Positions 17,499 to 27,788 of a stretch of 42,783 nucleotides of DNA are shown here, in pieces (the first letter of the stretch is position 1; every line of letters begins with the position of its first letter). The position numbers were made by a program, and so were the translations under genes. This DNA is from Acidobacteriota bacterium (GTDB lineage Bacteria; Acidobacteriota; Thermoanaerobaculia; Multivoradales; JAHEKO01): assembly GCA_029263375.1 (NCBI GenBank), contig JAJCXP010000246.1, positions 1 to 42,783 of the forward strand, given 5' to 3'. Below the pieces are notes generated by a model. It saw nothing but the letters and a program-made list of their open reading frames with translations, searched no databases and was not told where the DNA came from.

Positions 17499-18008
17499 CT
17501 ACTTGAGCTTCGAAGTGCGGGTGCGCTTCCAAGCGTCCAACCGGCGCGTCGAGCTCCGGCTGATCAGCACCACCACGACTCCCAGCGCTCCCGTCACCGC
17601 CACTTTCACCAGCGTCGAGGCCAGACTGGGCATTGCCGGATCCGCCAGCAGCAACATCACCAGGCCGACCAGAATTGCCTGCTGCGCCGCGGCGGCGAGC
17701 GCAAACATCAGAAACACGCCAGGCGGTCGTCGAATGACCAGGCGCTGGACCGCGTAAGCAGTCCCGTAACCTACGATGGTATCAGCGAAACCGTGCAATC
17801 CGTAGAGGCCTCCGGTGACCGCGTCGGTCACCATGCCGGCCAGCAGTCCGACCCCGAGAGCGACCAGCAGATCACCCCGCAACCCGTACAGGATGACCAG
17901 GACCAGGAACGGATCGAACAGCCGCGGAATGTCGCCCCAGATCTGCGCCCCGAGGAAGTGGAGCGCCACCGCGGCAACCAGGGCGAGCAGGAACCTAAAA
18001 GCCGGCAT
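17499..18008 (-). CDS. mreD: Rod shape-determining membrane protein MreD
   Basis: A 169-residue, very hydrophobic protein with five or six helices, typical of MreD (about 160-170 residues). Recognisable features are the early DPFLVLVILYGLRGD and GVGLLAGMVTDAVTGGLYGL segments. It links MreC with PBP2 and RodA in the elongasome. It overlaps the end of mreC by 14 bases and precedes mrdA by 13. Identification rests on hydrophobic pattern and operon position as much as on sequence. Confidence 0.88.
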   Translation of the reverse strand: MPAFRFLLALVAAVALHFLGAQIWGDIPRLFDPFLVLVILYGLRGDLLVALGVGLLAGMVTDAVTGGLYGLHGFADTIVGYGTAYAVQRLVIRRPPGVFLMFALAAAAQQAILVGLVMLLLADPAMPSLASTLVKVAVTGALGVVVVLISRSSTRRLDAWKRTRTSKLK

Positions 18009-18849
18009 CGGTCTCGGTTTGCTTGACCGCGTCCGGAACCGGCACTCGATCGAGTACGTAGACCTGGTCGATCTCGCCGAAGTCGACCGCCGGCGTCAAC
18101 CGGATGTCGTGGAACAGCTCGTCTCCCGGAGTCACCGACGTGACCGTACCCACCGGCAGGCCGCGGGGATAGATACCGTCGATGCCCGCGGTGACCACCA
18201 GGTCGCCGACCCGGACGTCGGCCTGGAGCGGTACGTACGCGAGCTCGAGCGTGCCCGGGCTGCCGCCGCGCACGACCCCCTGCCGGCGCGTCCGCTGCAC
18301 CATGCTGCCGACGCTCGCCTCGCGGTCGGTGACCAACTGCACCTTGGCATAGGGCGATGGCGCAGCCACGATACGGCCGACCAGGCCGTTGGCGGAGACC
18401 ACCGCCTGGTTGCGGACCACCTCGGCGTCGCCGACGTAAAGCAGCAGCGTCTGAAGCCACGAGGTGTGGTCGATGTGGACGATATCGGCCACCTTCAGGC
18501 CGCCGCGCGGGGCGGCCGAGTAGTCGACCGCGACCGACAGCCGGGCCAGCTCCTGCTCGAGCCCGAAAGCTTCGACGCGTGCCCGGCGCAGGCGCTCCAC
18601 CTCGCTGCGCAGCTCGGCGTTCTCGTGCTCGAGCGTACGGCGCAAGCGCGCGCCTTCCGAGATGCCGCGCACGAAGTCCGTGCCCGTCGAGACCGCCCGC
18701 GACACCGGTGCCACCGTACGCACGACGGCGAACTCCAGCCGGCTCGAGCCGCCCGGCGCTTGCGCCTGAATGCTCAGGAGAACCAGTTGCAGGGCGAGCA
18801 GGATCAGCAACAACCACCGCGAGCGGCGCTCGATAACCGTCCCCGGCAC
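17995..18849 (-). CDS. mreC: Rod shape-determining protein MreC
   Basis: A 284-residue protein with an N-terminal transmembrane helix (about residues 10-27), a coiled coil (about 62-100, LRRTLEHENAELRSEVERLR) and the beta-barrel periplasmic domain with ADIVHIDHTSWLQTLLL, GLVGRI, VQLVTDREASVGSMV and VGDLVVTAGIDGIYPRGLPVG. It forms the periplasmic scaffold that activates PBP2/RodA. The start is GTG at 18849, 16 bases after the mreB stop, with GGGAG 10 bases upstream. Confidence 0.95.
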   Translation of the reverse strand: MPGTVIERRSRWLLLILLALQLVLLSIQAQAPGGSSRLEFAVVRTVAPVSRAVSTGTDFVRGISEGARLRRTLEHENAELRSEVERLRRARVEAFGLEQELARLSVAVDYSAAPRGGLKVADIVHIDHTSWLQTLLLYVGDAEVVRNQAVVSANGLVGRIVAAPSPYAKVQLVTDREASVGSMVQRTRRQGVVRGGSPGTLELAYVPLQADVRVGDLVVTAGIDGIYPRGLPVGTVTSVTPGDELFHDIRLTPAVDFGEIDQVYVLDRVPVPDAVKQTETDAGF

Positions 18850-18865
18850 TAGCCCGGCGCTCCCA

Positions 18866-21080
<2,215 letters not shown>

Positions 21081-21105
21081 CTATCGCTCCAATTTCGAGC
21101 AGGCG

Positions 21106-21111
21106 AATATA
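21106..21111 (-). promoter_or_regulatory. Probable -10 box of the FecR-mreBCD-mrdA-rodA-rng operon
   Basis: TATATT on the minus strand, inside the most AT-rich patch of this region (about 21105-21142). It would place transcription start about 19 bases before the FecR-gene ATG at 21080. No good -35 TTGACA match is seen at the right spacing, so a non-housekeeping or weak promoter is possible. Confidence 0.35.
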
Positions 21112-21242
21112 GCACAAACTGTTTTAGTTATCGTAGTTTAAGCGCACGGGACCGAGTTTTCCACAGGCATCCCGGTTCGATTCCTGGTAGAGTCGCCGGT
21201 CGCTTCGGGCGGACGTCAGGCCGAAGCTCCAGGGGGTAATTC

Positions 21243-23183
21243 ATGCTCAAGGTCTTCCGCGAAAATCTCAAGCATCTGAAATGGGTGCTCTGGCTCGTAG
21301 TCCTGGTTTTCGTCCTCTTCCTGTTCACTGACTTCGGCTCGATCGCGCCGGGTGGTGGCCTCGACAACACCGCCGCCGTGCGGGTTGGTGACTACGAAAT
21401 CAGCTACGCCGATTTCGAGCGCGCCTACCGACAGCAGGAACAGCGTTTCGAGCAGGCGTACGGCGATCGCATCGACCCCGAGACCGCGCGCCAGCTCGGC
21501 CTCTACAACCAGGTGCTCGATCTGCTGGTCAACGAGAAGATTCTCGAGGCCGAGGGCCGTCGCATCGGCATCAAGATCTCGGACGAAGAGGTGCGCGAAG
21601 CGATCCTCGAGTACCCGGTCTTCAAGGACGACAAGGGCAACTTCGTCGGCCAGGAGAGCTACCTGAGCATCCTGCGCAACGCTCGTATGAGCCCTGACGC
21701 CTTCGAGGCCTCGATGCGACAGGGCATGTTGATCGACCGCGTGCGAGCGATGCTGAACCAGAACGTCTACGTCTCCGACGCCGAGGTCGAGCAGAGCTAT
21801 CGCGACAGTGCGGAGCGCGCCAAGATTCGCTTCATCCGGCTGGCGGGCAGCAACTTCGACAGCGCGGTGAGCCTCGACGATGCCGAGGTCGCCTCCTTCT
21901 TCGAGCAGAGCAAGAACGACTTCGAGGTCCCGGAGAAGCGGATCGCAGACTACCTGCTGGTCGACTGGGCACAGCTGCGGTCGACGGTCGAGGTCTCCGA
22001 TGCCGAGATTTCCGGCTACTACCGCGAGAACGAGGACGACTACCGGCGTGAGGAGCAGGTGCAGGCGCGCCACATCCTGGCCCGCACCGGCAACGAGCGC
22101 ACCACCGAAGAGGCCATCGAGCGGATCGCCGAGGCGCGGGCGCGGATCGAAAGCGGCGAGGACTTCGCCAGCGTCGCGGCCGAGCTCTCCGACGACCCGG
22201 GCAGCAAAGACCGGGGCGGCGACCTGGGCTCGTTCGGGCGCGGTCAGATGGTGCCGGCGTTCGAGGAGGCGGCCTTCGCCGCCAACGCCGGGGATCTGGT
22301 CGGGCCGGTCGAGACCAGCTTCGGCGTCCACCTGATCGAGGTGCTGGGACGCGCCGAGGGCGGCCTGCAGCCGCTCGAGGAGGTGGCGACCAGCATCAAC
22401 AACCGGCTCGCCGCCGAGCGCGCACAGACGCTCGCCGAGAGCACCGCGATCGAGCTCGCCGACCGCATCAAGCGCGAGAAGATCGACACTCCCGAAGGCC
22501 TGGGCGCGCTCGCCGAGGAGAAGGGGGGGGTCACCTTCCTGACCACCGATCCATTCGCTCGCAACGACCTGATCACCGGCATCGGCCGCGCTCCGGCTTT
22601 CGCCGGCGCGGCTTTCGCGGCCAGCCCGGGTGAGTTCACCGAGCCGGTGCAGATTCCCCGCGGCTGGGTGGTGCTGAGGGTCGCCGAGATCCAGGAGACG
22701 CACCTTCCCGAGCTCGCGGCGGTCGAGAGCGAGGTCCGAGCCGCGCTCACCGAGAGCAAGCAGGTCGAGCTGGCCAAGGCGGCGCTGGCCACGGGCCGTG
22801 AGCGCCTGCTCAGCGGCACCAGCCTGGACGACCTGGCCGAGGAGCTCGGTGTCGAGGTCGAGGAGAGCCCCGAATTCGGACGCGCCGGAGCGATCGGCAG
22901 CCTGGGCAACAACCGCGCGGTCGCGAAGGCGGCGCTCGAGCTCGACGAGGGAGCCTTCGGCGGACCGATCGGCGACGCCCAGGGCGCGGTGCTGTTCGAG
23001 GTCATCGAACGCCACCGCTACGACCCGGAGGAGTTCGAGGCCGAGAAGGAGGCCACCCGCGCCCAGCTCGTCAACCAGCGAGCCTCAGAAGTTCTGAGCT
23101 CTCTGATCGCCGCCCGGCGCGAGCAGATGGGGGTCGAGTACGACCCCTCTTTCATCGAGAATTTCCAGCTCGCACAGAGCTAG
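21243..23183 (+). CDS. PpiD/SurA-type peptidyl-prolyl isomerase chaperone
   Basis: A 646-residue protein arranged like PpiD: a short cytoplasmic start, one membrane helix (about 15-32), a SurA_N-like helical chaperone region (about 45-180), a parvulin rotamase domain (about 268-365: VQARHILARTG, LSDDPGSKDRGGDLGSFGRG, PVETSFGVHLIEV), and a C-terminal helical part. PpiD folds outer-membrane and secreted proteins at the periplasmic face. GGGGG lies 5-9 bases before the ATG. Within the gene, a run of eight G (22523-22530) is a potential slippage site, but the frame is intact. The gene is divergent from the mre operon and followed 24 bases later by ruvA. Confidence 0.9.
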   Translation: MLKVFRENLKHLKWVLWLVVLVFVLFLFTDFGSIAPGGGLDNTAAVRVGDYEISYADFERAYRQQEQRFEQAYGDRIDPETARQLGLYNQVLDLLVNEKILEAEGRRIGIKISDEEVREAILEYPVFKDDKGNFVGQESYLSILRNARMSPDAFEASMRQGMLIDRVRAMLNQNVYVSDAEVEQSYRDSAERAKIRFIRLAGSNFDSAVSLDDAEVASFFEQSKNDFEVPEKRIADYLLVDWAQLRSTVEVSDAEISGYYRENEDDYRREEQVQARHILARTGNERTTEEAIERIAEARARIESGEDFASVAAELSDDPGSKDRGGDLGSFGRGQMVPAFEEAAFAANAGDLVGPVETSFGVHLIEVLGRAEGGLQPLEEVATSINNRLAAERAQTLAESTAIELADRIKREKIDTPEGLGALAEEKGGVTFLTTDPFARNDLITGIGRAPAFAGAAFAASPGEFTEPVQIPRGWVVLRVAEIQETHLPELAAVESEVRAALTESKQVELAKAALATGRERLLSGTSLDDLAEELGVEVEESPEFGRAGAIGSLGNNRAVAKAALELDEGAFGGPIGDAQGAVLFEVIERHRYDPEEFEAEKEATRAQLVNQRASEVLSSLIAARREQMGVEYDPSFIENFQLAQS

Positions 23184-23207
23184 AGCGCGACTGAGCGAAG
23201 GCAGCGA

Positions 23208-23801
23208 TTGATCGGCTATCTGAAGGGTCGCGTCTTCGAGAGCACTCCCGAGAAGATTCTGCTCGACGTGCAGGGTGTCGGCTACCAGGTCCACATCCCG
23301 CTCTCGACCTACACTGAGGTCAAGCGGCACTCGGGCGCGGGCACGGTCGGCCTCTACATCCACACCCACCTCCGCGAGGGCGCCCTCGAGCTGTTCGGCT
23401 TCTTCACGGTGCGCGAGAAGCTGCTGTTCGAGAAGCTGATCGCGGTCGGTGGCATCGGCCCGAAGCTGGCCCGGGTCATCCTTTCCGGCATGGCCGCCGA
23501 GGACCTACTGGCCTCGCTCGCCGCTAGCGACCGGGTGCGGCTCTCGACCATCCCGGGCGTCGGTAAAAAGACCGCCGAGCGCATGGTGCTGGAGCTCAAG
23601 GACAAGATCCAGGAGCTGATCGCCGGCCTCCCCGAGCAGCCGGCCGGCGCCCCCGGCGACGACCTGGTGTTGGCGCTGGTCAACCTCGGTTACAAGGAGA
23701 CCGAGGCCGAGCGGGCGGTGCGCAGAGCGCGAGAGGGCAGTCCCGAGGCGGAGTTCGAGGATCTGCTGCGGGCGAGTCTGAAGGTCCTGTCGCGGGCGTG
23801 A
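23208..23801 (+). CDS. ruvA: Holliday junction branch-migration protein RuvA
   Basis: A 197-residue protein. Start is TTG at 23208, with GAAGG 9 bases upstream, giving the classic N-terminus MIGYLKGRV. The OB fold (GYQVHIPLSTY, LYIHTHLREGALELFGF), the two helix-hairpin-helix motifs (VGGIGPKLARVIL and IPGVGKKTAERMVLELKDK) and the C-terminal UBA-like domain (VNLGYKETEAERAVRRA) are all present. RuvA tetramers hold the junction for RuvB. ruvB is not next to it but lies 9.4 kb downstream at 33241; no ruvC is seen. Confidence 0.97.
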   Translation: MIGYLKGRVFESTPEKILLDVQGVGYQVHIPLSTYTEVKRHSGAGTVGLYIHTHLREGALELFGFFTVREKLLFEKLIAVGGIGPKLARVILSGMAAEDLLASLAASDRVRLSTIPGVGKKTAERMVLELKDKIQELIAGLPEQPAGAPGDDLVLALVNLGYKETEAERAVRRAREGSPEAEFEDLLRASLKVLSRA

Positions 23802-23988
23802 GCACGCTCTCCGCCGGGCGGCCCGACTCTTCGAAGGCCACGGTCGACTCGCCTTCGTAGTCCGACGCCGTGAGCCGGTTCAGGCCCGGACGTCGCTTTA
23901 TGGCTGGACCCGAAGAAGACGGTCGCGATGTCGATGGCCCGCGCACCGTCCTGCTCGGACGAATCGACGGGTCCGAAAGGCGGTGACC

Positions 23989-25917
23989 ATGACCTCGATG
24001 CACAACCCCCCCACCCGCTCGCGTCGGCGCCTGCTGGCGTTCTCCACGGCGATGGCCCTCGCCACCTGCCTCGACGCTCAGACCCCGATAGCCGTTTCGC
24101 CCGGGGCGGCAGGTGCAGCCGAGGCGTTGGGCACCTCGTGCCCCACCTTCTCCTGGAGCGGCGTACCCGGGGCGACAGGCTATGAGCTGCTGCTCTACAG
24201 GGTCGGTGACAACGGCAGTCTGGGCGTGGCCCTCCAGAGACGGGTGCCGGGCGATGCCCGCGCCTGGACGCCTTCGGCTTCCACCTGTCCCGAGCCCGGG
24301 TACCAGTACGCCTGGGTGGTGCGCGCATCGGCCGGCGAGGAGGCTGGAGCCTGGTCGGAGCCGCTGCTGTTCGACGCTCCCTCCTCGCCGACCGCAGACG
24401 AGGTGCGGCGCGCGCTGGAGACCCTGCGCCGCTACCAGAGGGGCGCGATCGGTGAAGCCCTAGCCGACGAGGGCGCACTCGCTCGCACCGAGATCGAGGA
24501 GCCGGTGGCGCATTCGGCGCACGACGGGGCGAACCCACGCCGAGGCCAGGCGGTCGCCGCCCTGCCGGGCGCCGGCCTACCTGTCGCACCCTTGAGCACC
24601 ACGACCGTCGGCAGCCAACCCTCGCCCCGTGACATCTCGGCACCGGGCAACTACTCGCTCACCCTCGCGGGCGACATCGACCTCGGGGGCGCGATCTTCC
24701 GCGAGGGCTATCCGTTCCTGCACAACGACGGCGGCGCGGCGTTCGGCAACGTCGGACTGGGTCTCCTGGCGATGATCAGCCTCACCCCCGGAGACCCCCT
24801 GCCCGATTCCGGTTTCGAGAACACCGCGATCGGGGGTCGAGCACTGAGGGATGCCACCAGCGCACGGCAGAACACCGCTGTCGGCTTCGACGCGCTGAGG
24901 GATACGACAACCGGCAACGTGAACACGGCCGTAGGCGCTCGAGCGCTGAGGAACAATACGTCCGGCTTCTCCAACACCGCGGTCGGGGAACGAGCGGCTC
25001 GCTCCAGCACCACCAGCTCCTACAACACGGCGGTGGGACGGGCGGCGCTGTATTCCAACCAGACGGGCACCCACAACACGGCGGTGGGCTACCGAGCGCT
25101 GGTCGCCAGCACCGCGAGTCCGAACACCGCCGTGGGCAGCCTGGCTCTCACCGACAACACCACCGGCTCTCTCAACACGGCCGTGGGTAGGGGTGCCATG
25201 CGTCGCACGACCACCGGCAGCTCCAACACCGCGATCGGCAACGCCGCCATGTACAGCTTGACCACCGGCACTAGCAACGTCGCGATCGGCGAGAGCGCGG
25301 GGTTCTGTTGGACAAGCAGCACCTCCAACATCACCATCGGCGCCAGCGTCACCTGCTCCGGAGCGGACAACGGCGTCATCCGAATCGGCAACCTCGGTCA
25401 CTCCAGCGCCTTCATCGGAGGCATCCATGGCGCGACCGTCAGCGGCGGCGCGCAGGTGTTCGTCAACAGCTCCAACCAGCTCGGCACGTCCACCTCCTCC
25501 GCCCGCTTCAAGCGCGACATCGACGACCTCGAAGGCGTCAGCGACCGGTTGCTGGCTCTGCGCCCGGTCTCCTTTCGCTACAAGGACGAGATCGTCGAGC
25601 CTGAAGATGGAGACAATCCGCTCGAATACGGCCTGATCGCCGAAGAGGTCGCCGAGGTCTTCCCGGAGCTGGTGATCTACGACCGGGAGGGTGAGCCGTA
25701 CACCGTGCGTTACCACCTGCTGGCGCCGCTGCTGCTGGCCGAAGTCCAACGACAGGCCCAGGCACTCCGGGATCGCGATACGGAGATCGTGGGCTTGCGA
25801 GATGAGGTCGGAGACCTGTGGCGCCGGCTGGAAGCGCCGGCTGATCCCGGGTCCCGGCCGAACGACCGCGCGCCCACTTCGATGAAAGGGAGCGGTCCGA
25901 GCGGAGCGCGGCCATGA
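23989..25917 (+). CDS. Secreted fibre-like protein with NTAVG repeats and S74 self-cleaving chaperone domain (copy 1)
   Basis: A 642-residue protein. ATG at 23989 was chosen because AAAGG lies 8 bases upstream; an in-frame GTG at 23983 is too close. A signal peptide (about 1-31, ending CLDAQ) is followed by a fibronectin-like domain (about 35-125: TSCPTFSWSGVPGATGYELL), a disordered linker, a conserved DIDLGGAIFREGYPFLHNDGG segment, eleven 17-residue repeats (about 278-455) and a peptidase S74 endosialidase-chaperone domain (about 500-600: SSARFKRDIDDLEG, RPVSFRYKDEI, GLIAEEVAEVFPELV). S74 domains trimerise the fibre and cut themselves off. A short coiled coil ends the protein. No outer-membrane anchor is seen. 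Its stop overlaps the start of a paralogue (ATGA), so the pair is co-translated. Confidence 0.85.
   Translation: MTSMHNPPTRSRRRLLAFSTAMALATCLDAQTPIAVSPGAAGAAEALGTSCPTFSWSGVPGATGYELLLYRVGDNGSLGVALQRRVPGDARAWTPSASTCPEPGYQYAWVVRASAGEEAGAWSEPLLFDAPSSPTADEVRRALETLRRYQRGAIGEALADEGALARTEIEEPVAHSAHDGANPRRGQAVAALPGAGLPVAPLSTTTVGSQPSPRDISAPGNYSLTLAGDIDLGGAIFREGYPFLHNDGGAAFGNVGLGLLAMISLTPGDPLPDSGFENTAIGGRALRDATSARQNTAVGFDALRDTTTGNVNTAVGARALRNNTSGFSNTAVGERAARSSTTSSYNTAVGRAALYSNQTGTHNTAVGYRALVASTASPNTAVGSLALTDNTTGSLNTAVGRGAMRRTTTGSSNTAIGNAAMYSLTTGTSNVAIGESAGFCWTSSTSNITIGASVTCSGADNGVIRIGNLGHSSAFIGGIHGATVSGGAQVFVNSSNQLGTSTSSARFKRDIDDLEGVSDRLLALRPVSFRYKDEIVEPEDGDNPLEYGLIAEEVAEVFPELVIYDREGEPYTVRYHLLAPLLLAEVQRQAQALRDRDTEIVGLRDEVGDLWRRLEAPADPGSRPNDRAPTSMKGSGPSGARP
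24820..25344 (+). repeat. Eleven in-frame NTAVG-type repeats, about 51 bases each (copy 1)
   Basis: Each unit encodes a variant of NTAVGxxAL plus about 8 Thr/Ser/Gly-rich residues, 16-17 residues in all. The pattern resembles the head repeats of trimeric adhesins and phage tail fibres, which fold as left-handed beta-helices. Individual units differ, so this is an old array rather than a recently expanded one. Confidence 0.85.
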
Positions 25918-27755
25918 TCGCAGGGCGCAGGTTCCTGCTCGTGGCAGTCGGGGCGATGACTCTCGCCACGGCCCTTACGGCCCAGGCGCCCGTAGCGGTC
26001 TCCCCGGGCTCGGCGGCCGCTCCCGTGGCTCTCGGCACCTCCTGCCCGACCTTTTCGTGGAGCGGAGTGGCCGCGGCGACTGACTACGAGCTGGTGCTCT
26101 ACCAAGCAGGCGTCGATGGCACTCTGGGCATCGTCCTGCAAACTCGGGTACCGGGCGACGCCCGGGCCTGGTCGCCCTCGGCCGCCGTTTGTCCCGAACC
26201 CGGTTTCCAATACGCCTGGGCGGTGAGGGCGTCGACCGATGAGGGCACCGGCGAGTGGTCCGAGCCGTTGCTGTTCGCCACTCCCGGCGAGCCCACATTG
26301 GACGAGGTGCGCCGGGCGCTCGAGACCCTGCGTCGCTATCGGCAGGGTGCGGCCGAGGAAGATCTCTCCCCCGTCGAGACCTCCGTCGATGGCGACAACG
26401 CAGCCGCGCCTGTCCTACCGGGCGCCGAGGATCGGCTGCCGCCGCTACGCGGGGTGCAGATGAGCGATCGCTCGACGGTGGCGCCCCGGCCCAACGCTCT
26501 TCCGCTCGGCGACCCCTTGACCGCTCCTACCGTCGGCAACGAACCCTCACCCAGCGACGTCGTGGCTCCGGGAAGCTACTCTCTCAGCCTCGACGGAGAC
26601 CTCGACCTCGGAGGCGCGATCTTCCGGGAGGGCTACCCGTTCCTGCACAACGACGGCGGACCGGCGTTCGGCAACGTCGGGCTCGGCCTTCTGGCTATGG
26701 TCAGCCTCACTCCCGGAGACCCCGACCCAGACTCCGGGTTCGAGAACACGGCGGTCGGCGGTCGGGCGCTGAAGGACACCACCAGCGGCAAGCAGAACAC
26801 CGCGGTCGGCTTCGACGCTCTGAGGGACACGAGCACCGGCAACGTGAACACGGCCGTGGGCTCGCGCGCGTTGAGGAACAACACCTCCGGTTTCTCCAAC
26901 ACCGCGGTCGGAGACAGGGCGGCTCGCTCCAACTCCACCGGAAGCTACAACACGGCAGTCGGCCGAGCGGCGCTCTACTCAGCTACGAACCCTTTCCACA
27001 ACACCGCTGTGGGCTACCGAGCTCTCGTGCTGGGCACGGGGCACTACAACACCGCCGTGGGCAGCCTAACTCTGAGCGGAAGCACCGCAGGCCAAGCGAA
27101 CACCGCCGTGGGTTTCTCGGCTATGGCAGAGACCAGCGGCAGATCCAACACGGCAGTGGGTTACGAAGCGATGCGAAACCTCTCCACGGGTCGCGCCAAC
27201 ACCGCAGTTGGCGAGTCGGCCGGACTCCTTTGGACCAGCGGCTCCTTCAACATCGCCATCGGCGGGTACGTCTTTGGCGAAGCCTCAGACTCCAGTGTCA
27301 TCCGGATCGGCAACGACAGCTTTCAATCCAAGACGTTCGTCGCGGGCATCCACGGCGCGACGGTCAGCGGGGGCTCACAGGTGTTCATCAACAGCTCGCA
27401 TCAGCTGGGCACTCTGACGTCCTCCGCCCGCTTCAAGCGGGACATCGACGACCTCGAAGGCGTCAGCGACCGCCTGCTGGCCCTGCGCCCGGTCTCCTTT
27501 CGCTACAAGGACGAGATCGTCGAGCCCGAGGAGGGCGAGAACCCTCTCGAGTTCGGCCTGATCGCCGAAGAGGTCGCCGAGGTCTTCCCCGAACTGGTGA
27601 TCTACGACGACGAAGGCAGACCCTACACGGTCCGCTACCACCTGCTCACGCCGCTGCTGTTGGCCGAGATCCAGCGACAGGGCAAGGCCCTGCGCCGGCT
27701 GGAAGCGCTGGCCGGGCGGAGGGGCTTCGCCGAGCACATCGACTGCCTCCGATAA
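25914..27755 (+). CDS. Secreted fibre-like protein with NTAVG repeats and S74 self-cleaving chaperone domain (copy 2)
   Basis: A 613-residue paralogue of the upstream gene with the same order: signal peptide (about 1-23, ending ALTAQ), fibronectin-like domain, linker, DLDLGGAIFREGYPFLHNDGG, eleven repeats beginning at the same residue (278) as in copy 1, and an S74 domain (about 500-600) with SSARFKRDIDDLEG and GLIAEEVAEVFPELV. The S74 parts are nearly identical, while the linkers and some repeats have diverged, so selection or gene conversion has kept the 3' part similar. The start overlaps the stop of copy 1. Copy 2 ends with a shorter tail, and the Ser/Thr kinase gene starts 33 bases later. 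Confidence 0.85.
   Translation: MIAGRRFLLVAVGAMTLATALTAQAPVAVSPGSAAAPVALGTSCPTFSWSGVAAATDYELVLYQAGVDGTLGIVLQTRVPGDARAWSPSAAVCPEPGFQYAWAVRASTDEGTGEWSEPLLFATPGEPTLDEVRRALETLRRYRQGAAEEDLSPVETSVDGDNAAAPVLPGAEDRLPPLRGVQMSDRSTVAPRPNALPLGDPLTAPTVGNEPSPSDVVAPGSYSLSLDGDLDLGGAIFREGYPFLHNDGGPAFGNVGLGLLAMVSLTPGDPDPDSGFENTAVGGRALKDTTSGKQNTAVGFDALRDTSTGNVNTAVGSRALRNNTSGFSNTAVGDRAARSNSTGSYNTAVGRAALYSATNPFHNTAVGYRALVLGTGHYNTAVGSLTLSGSTAGQANTAVGFSAMAETSGRSNTAVGYEAMRNLSTGRANTAVGESAGLLWTSGSFNIAIGGYVFGEASDSSVIRIGNDSFQSKTFVAGIHGATVSGGSQVFINSSHQLGTLTSSARFKRDIDDLEGVSDRLLALRPVSFRYKDEIVEPEEGENPLEFGLIAEEVAEVFPELVIYDDEGRPYTVRYHLLTPLLLAEIQRQGKALRRLEALAGRRGFAEHIDCLR
26745..27263 (+). repeat. Eleven in-frame NTAVG-type repeats, about 51 bases each (copy 2)
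   Basis: Units follow the same 16-17-residue pattern as in copy 1. The first five units match copy 1 almost position by position; units 6-9 differ most, as expected if the tip of the fibre diverges faster. The array starts at the same codon offset (277) as in copy 1. Confidence 0.85.
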
Positions 27756-27788
27756 GCTCACGGCGACCGCCCAACCCAGGAGTTCGCC

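Noticed and set aside
21216-23015. Minus-strand 599-codon open frame opposite the ppiD-like gene
   Set aside because: Repetitive Leu/Ala/Asp/Val composition without motifs; the plus-strand gene has clear parvulin and membrane features.
23802-23988. Possible small gene between ruvA and the first fibre gene
   Set aside because: Short frames here have no start signal or motif; I see nothing else supportable in this gap.
24577-25749. Minus-strand 390-codon frame opposite the first fibre gene
   Set aside because: Its apparent repeats are the complement of the NTAVG coding repeats; no start signal or domain.
24820-27263. Possible prophage tail-fibre region
   Set aside because: S74 domains suggest phage, but there are no capsid, tail, integrase or lysis genes nearby and both proteins have signal peptides.
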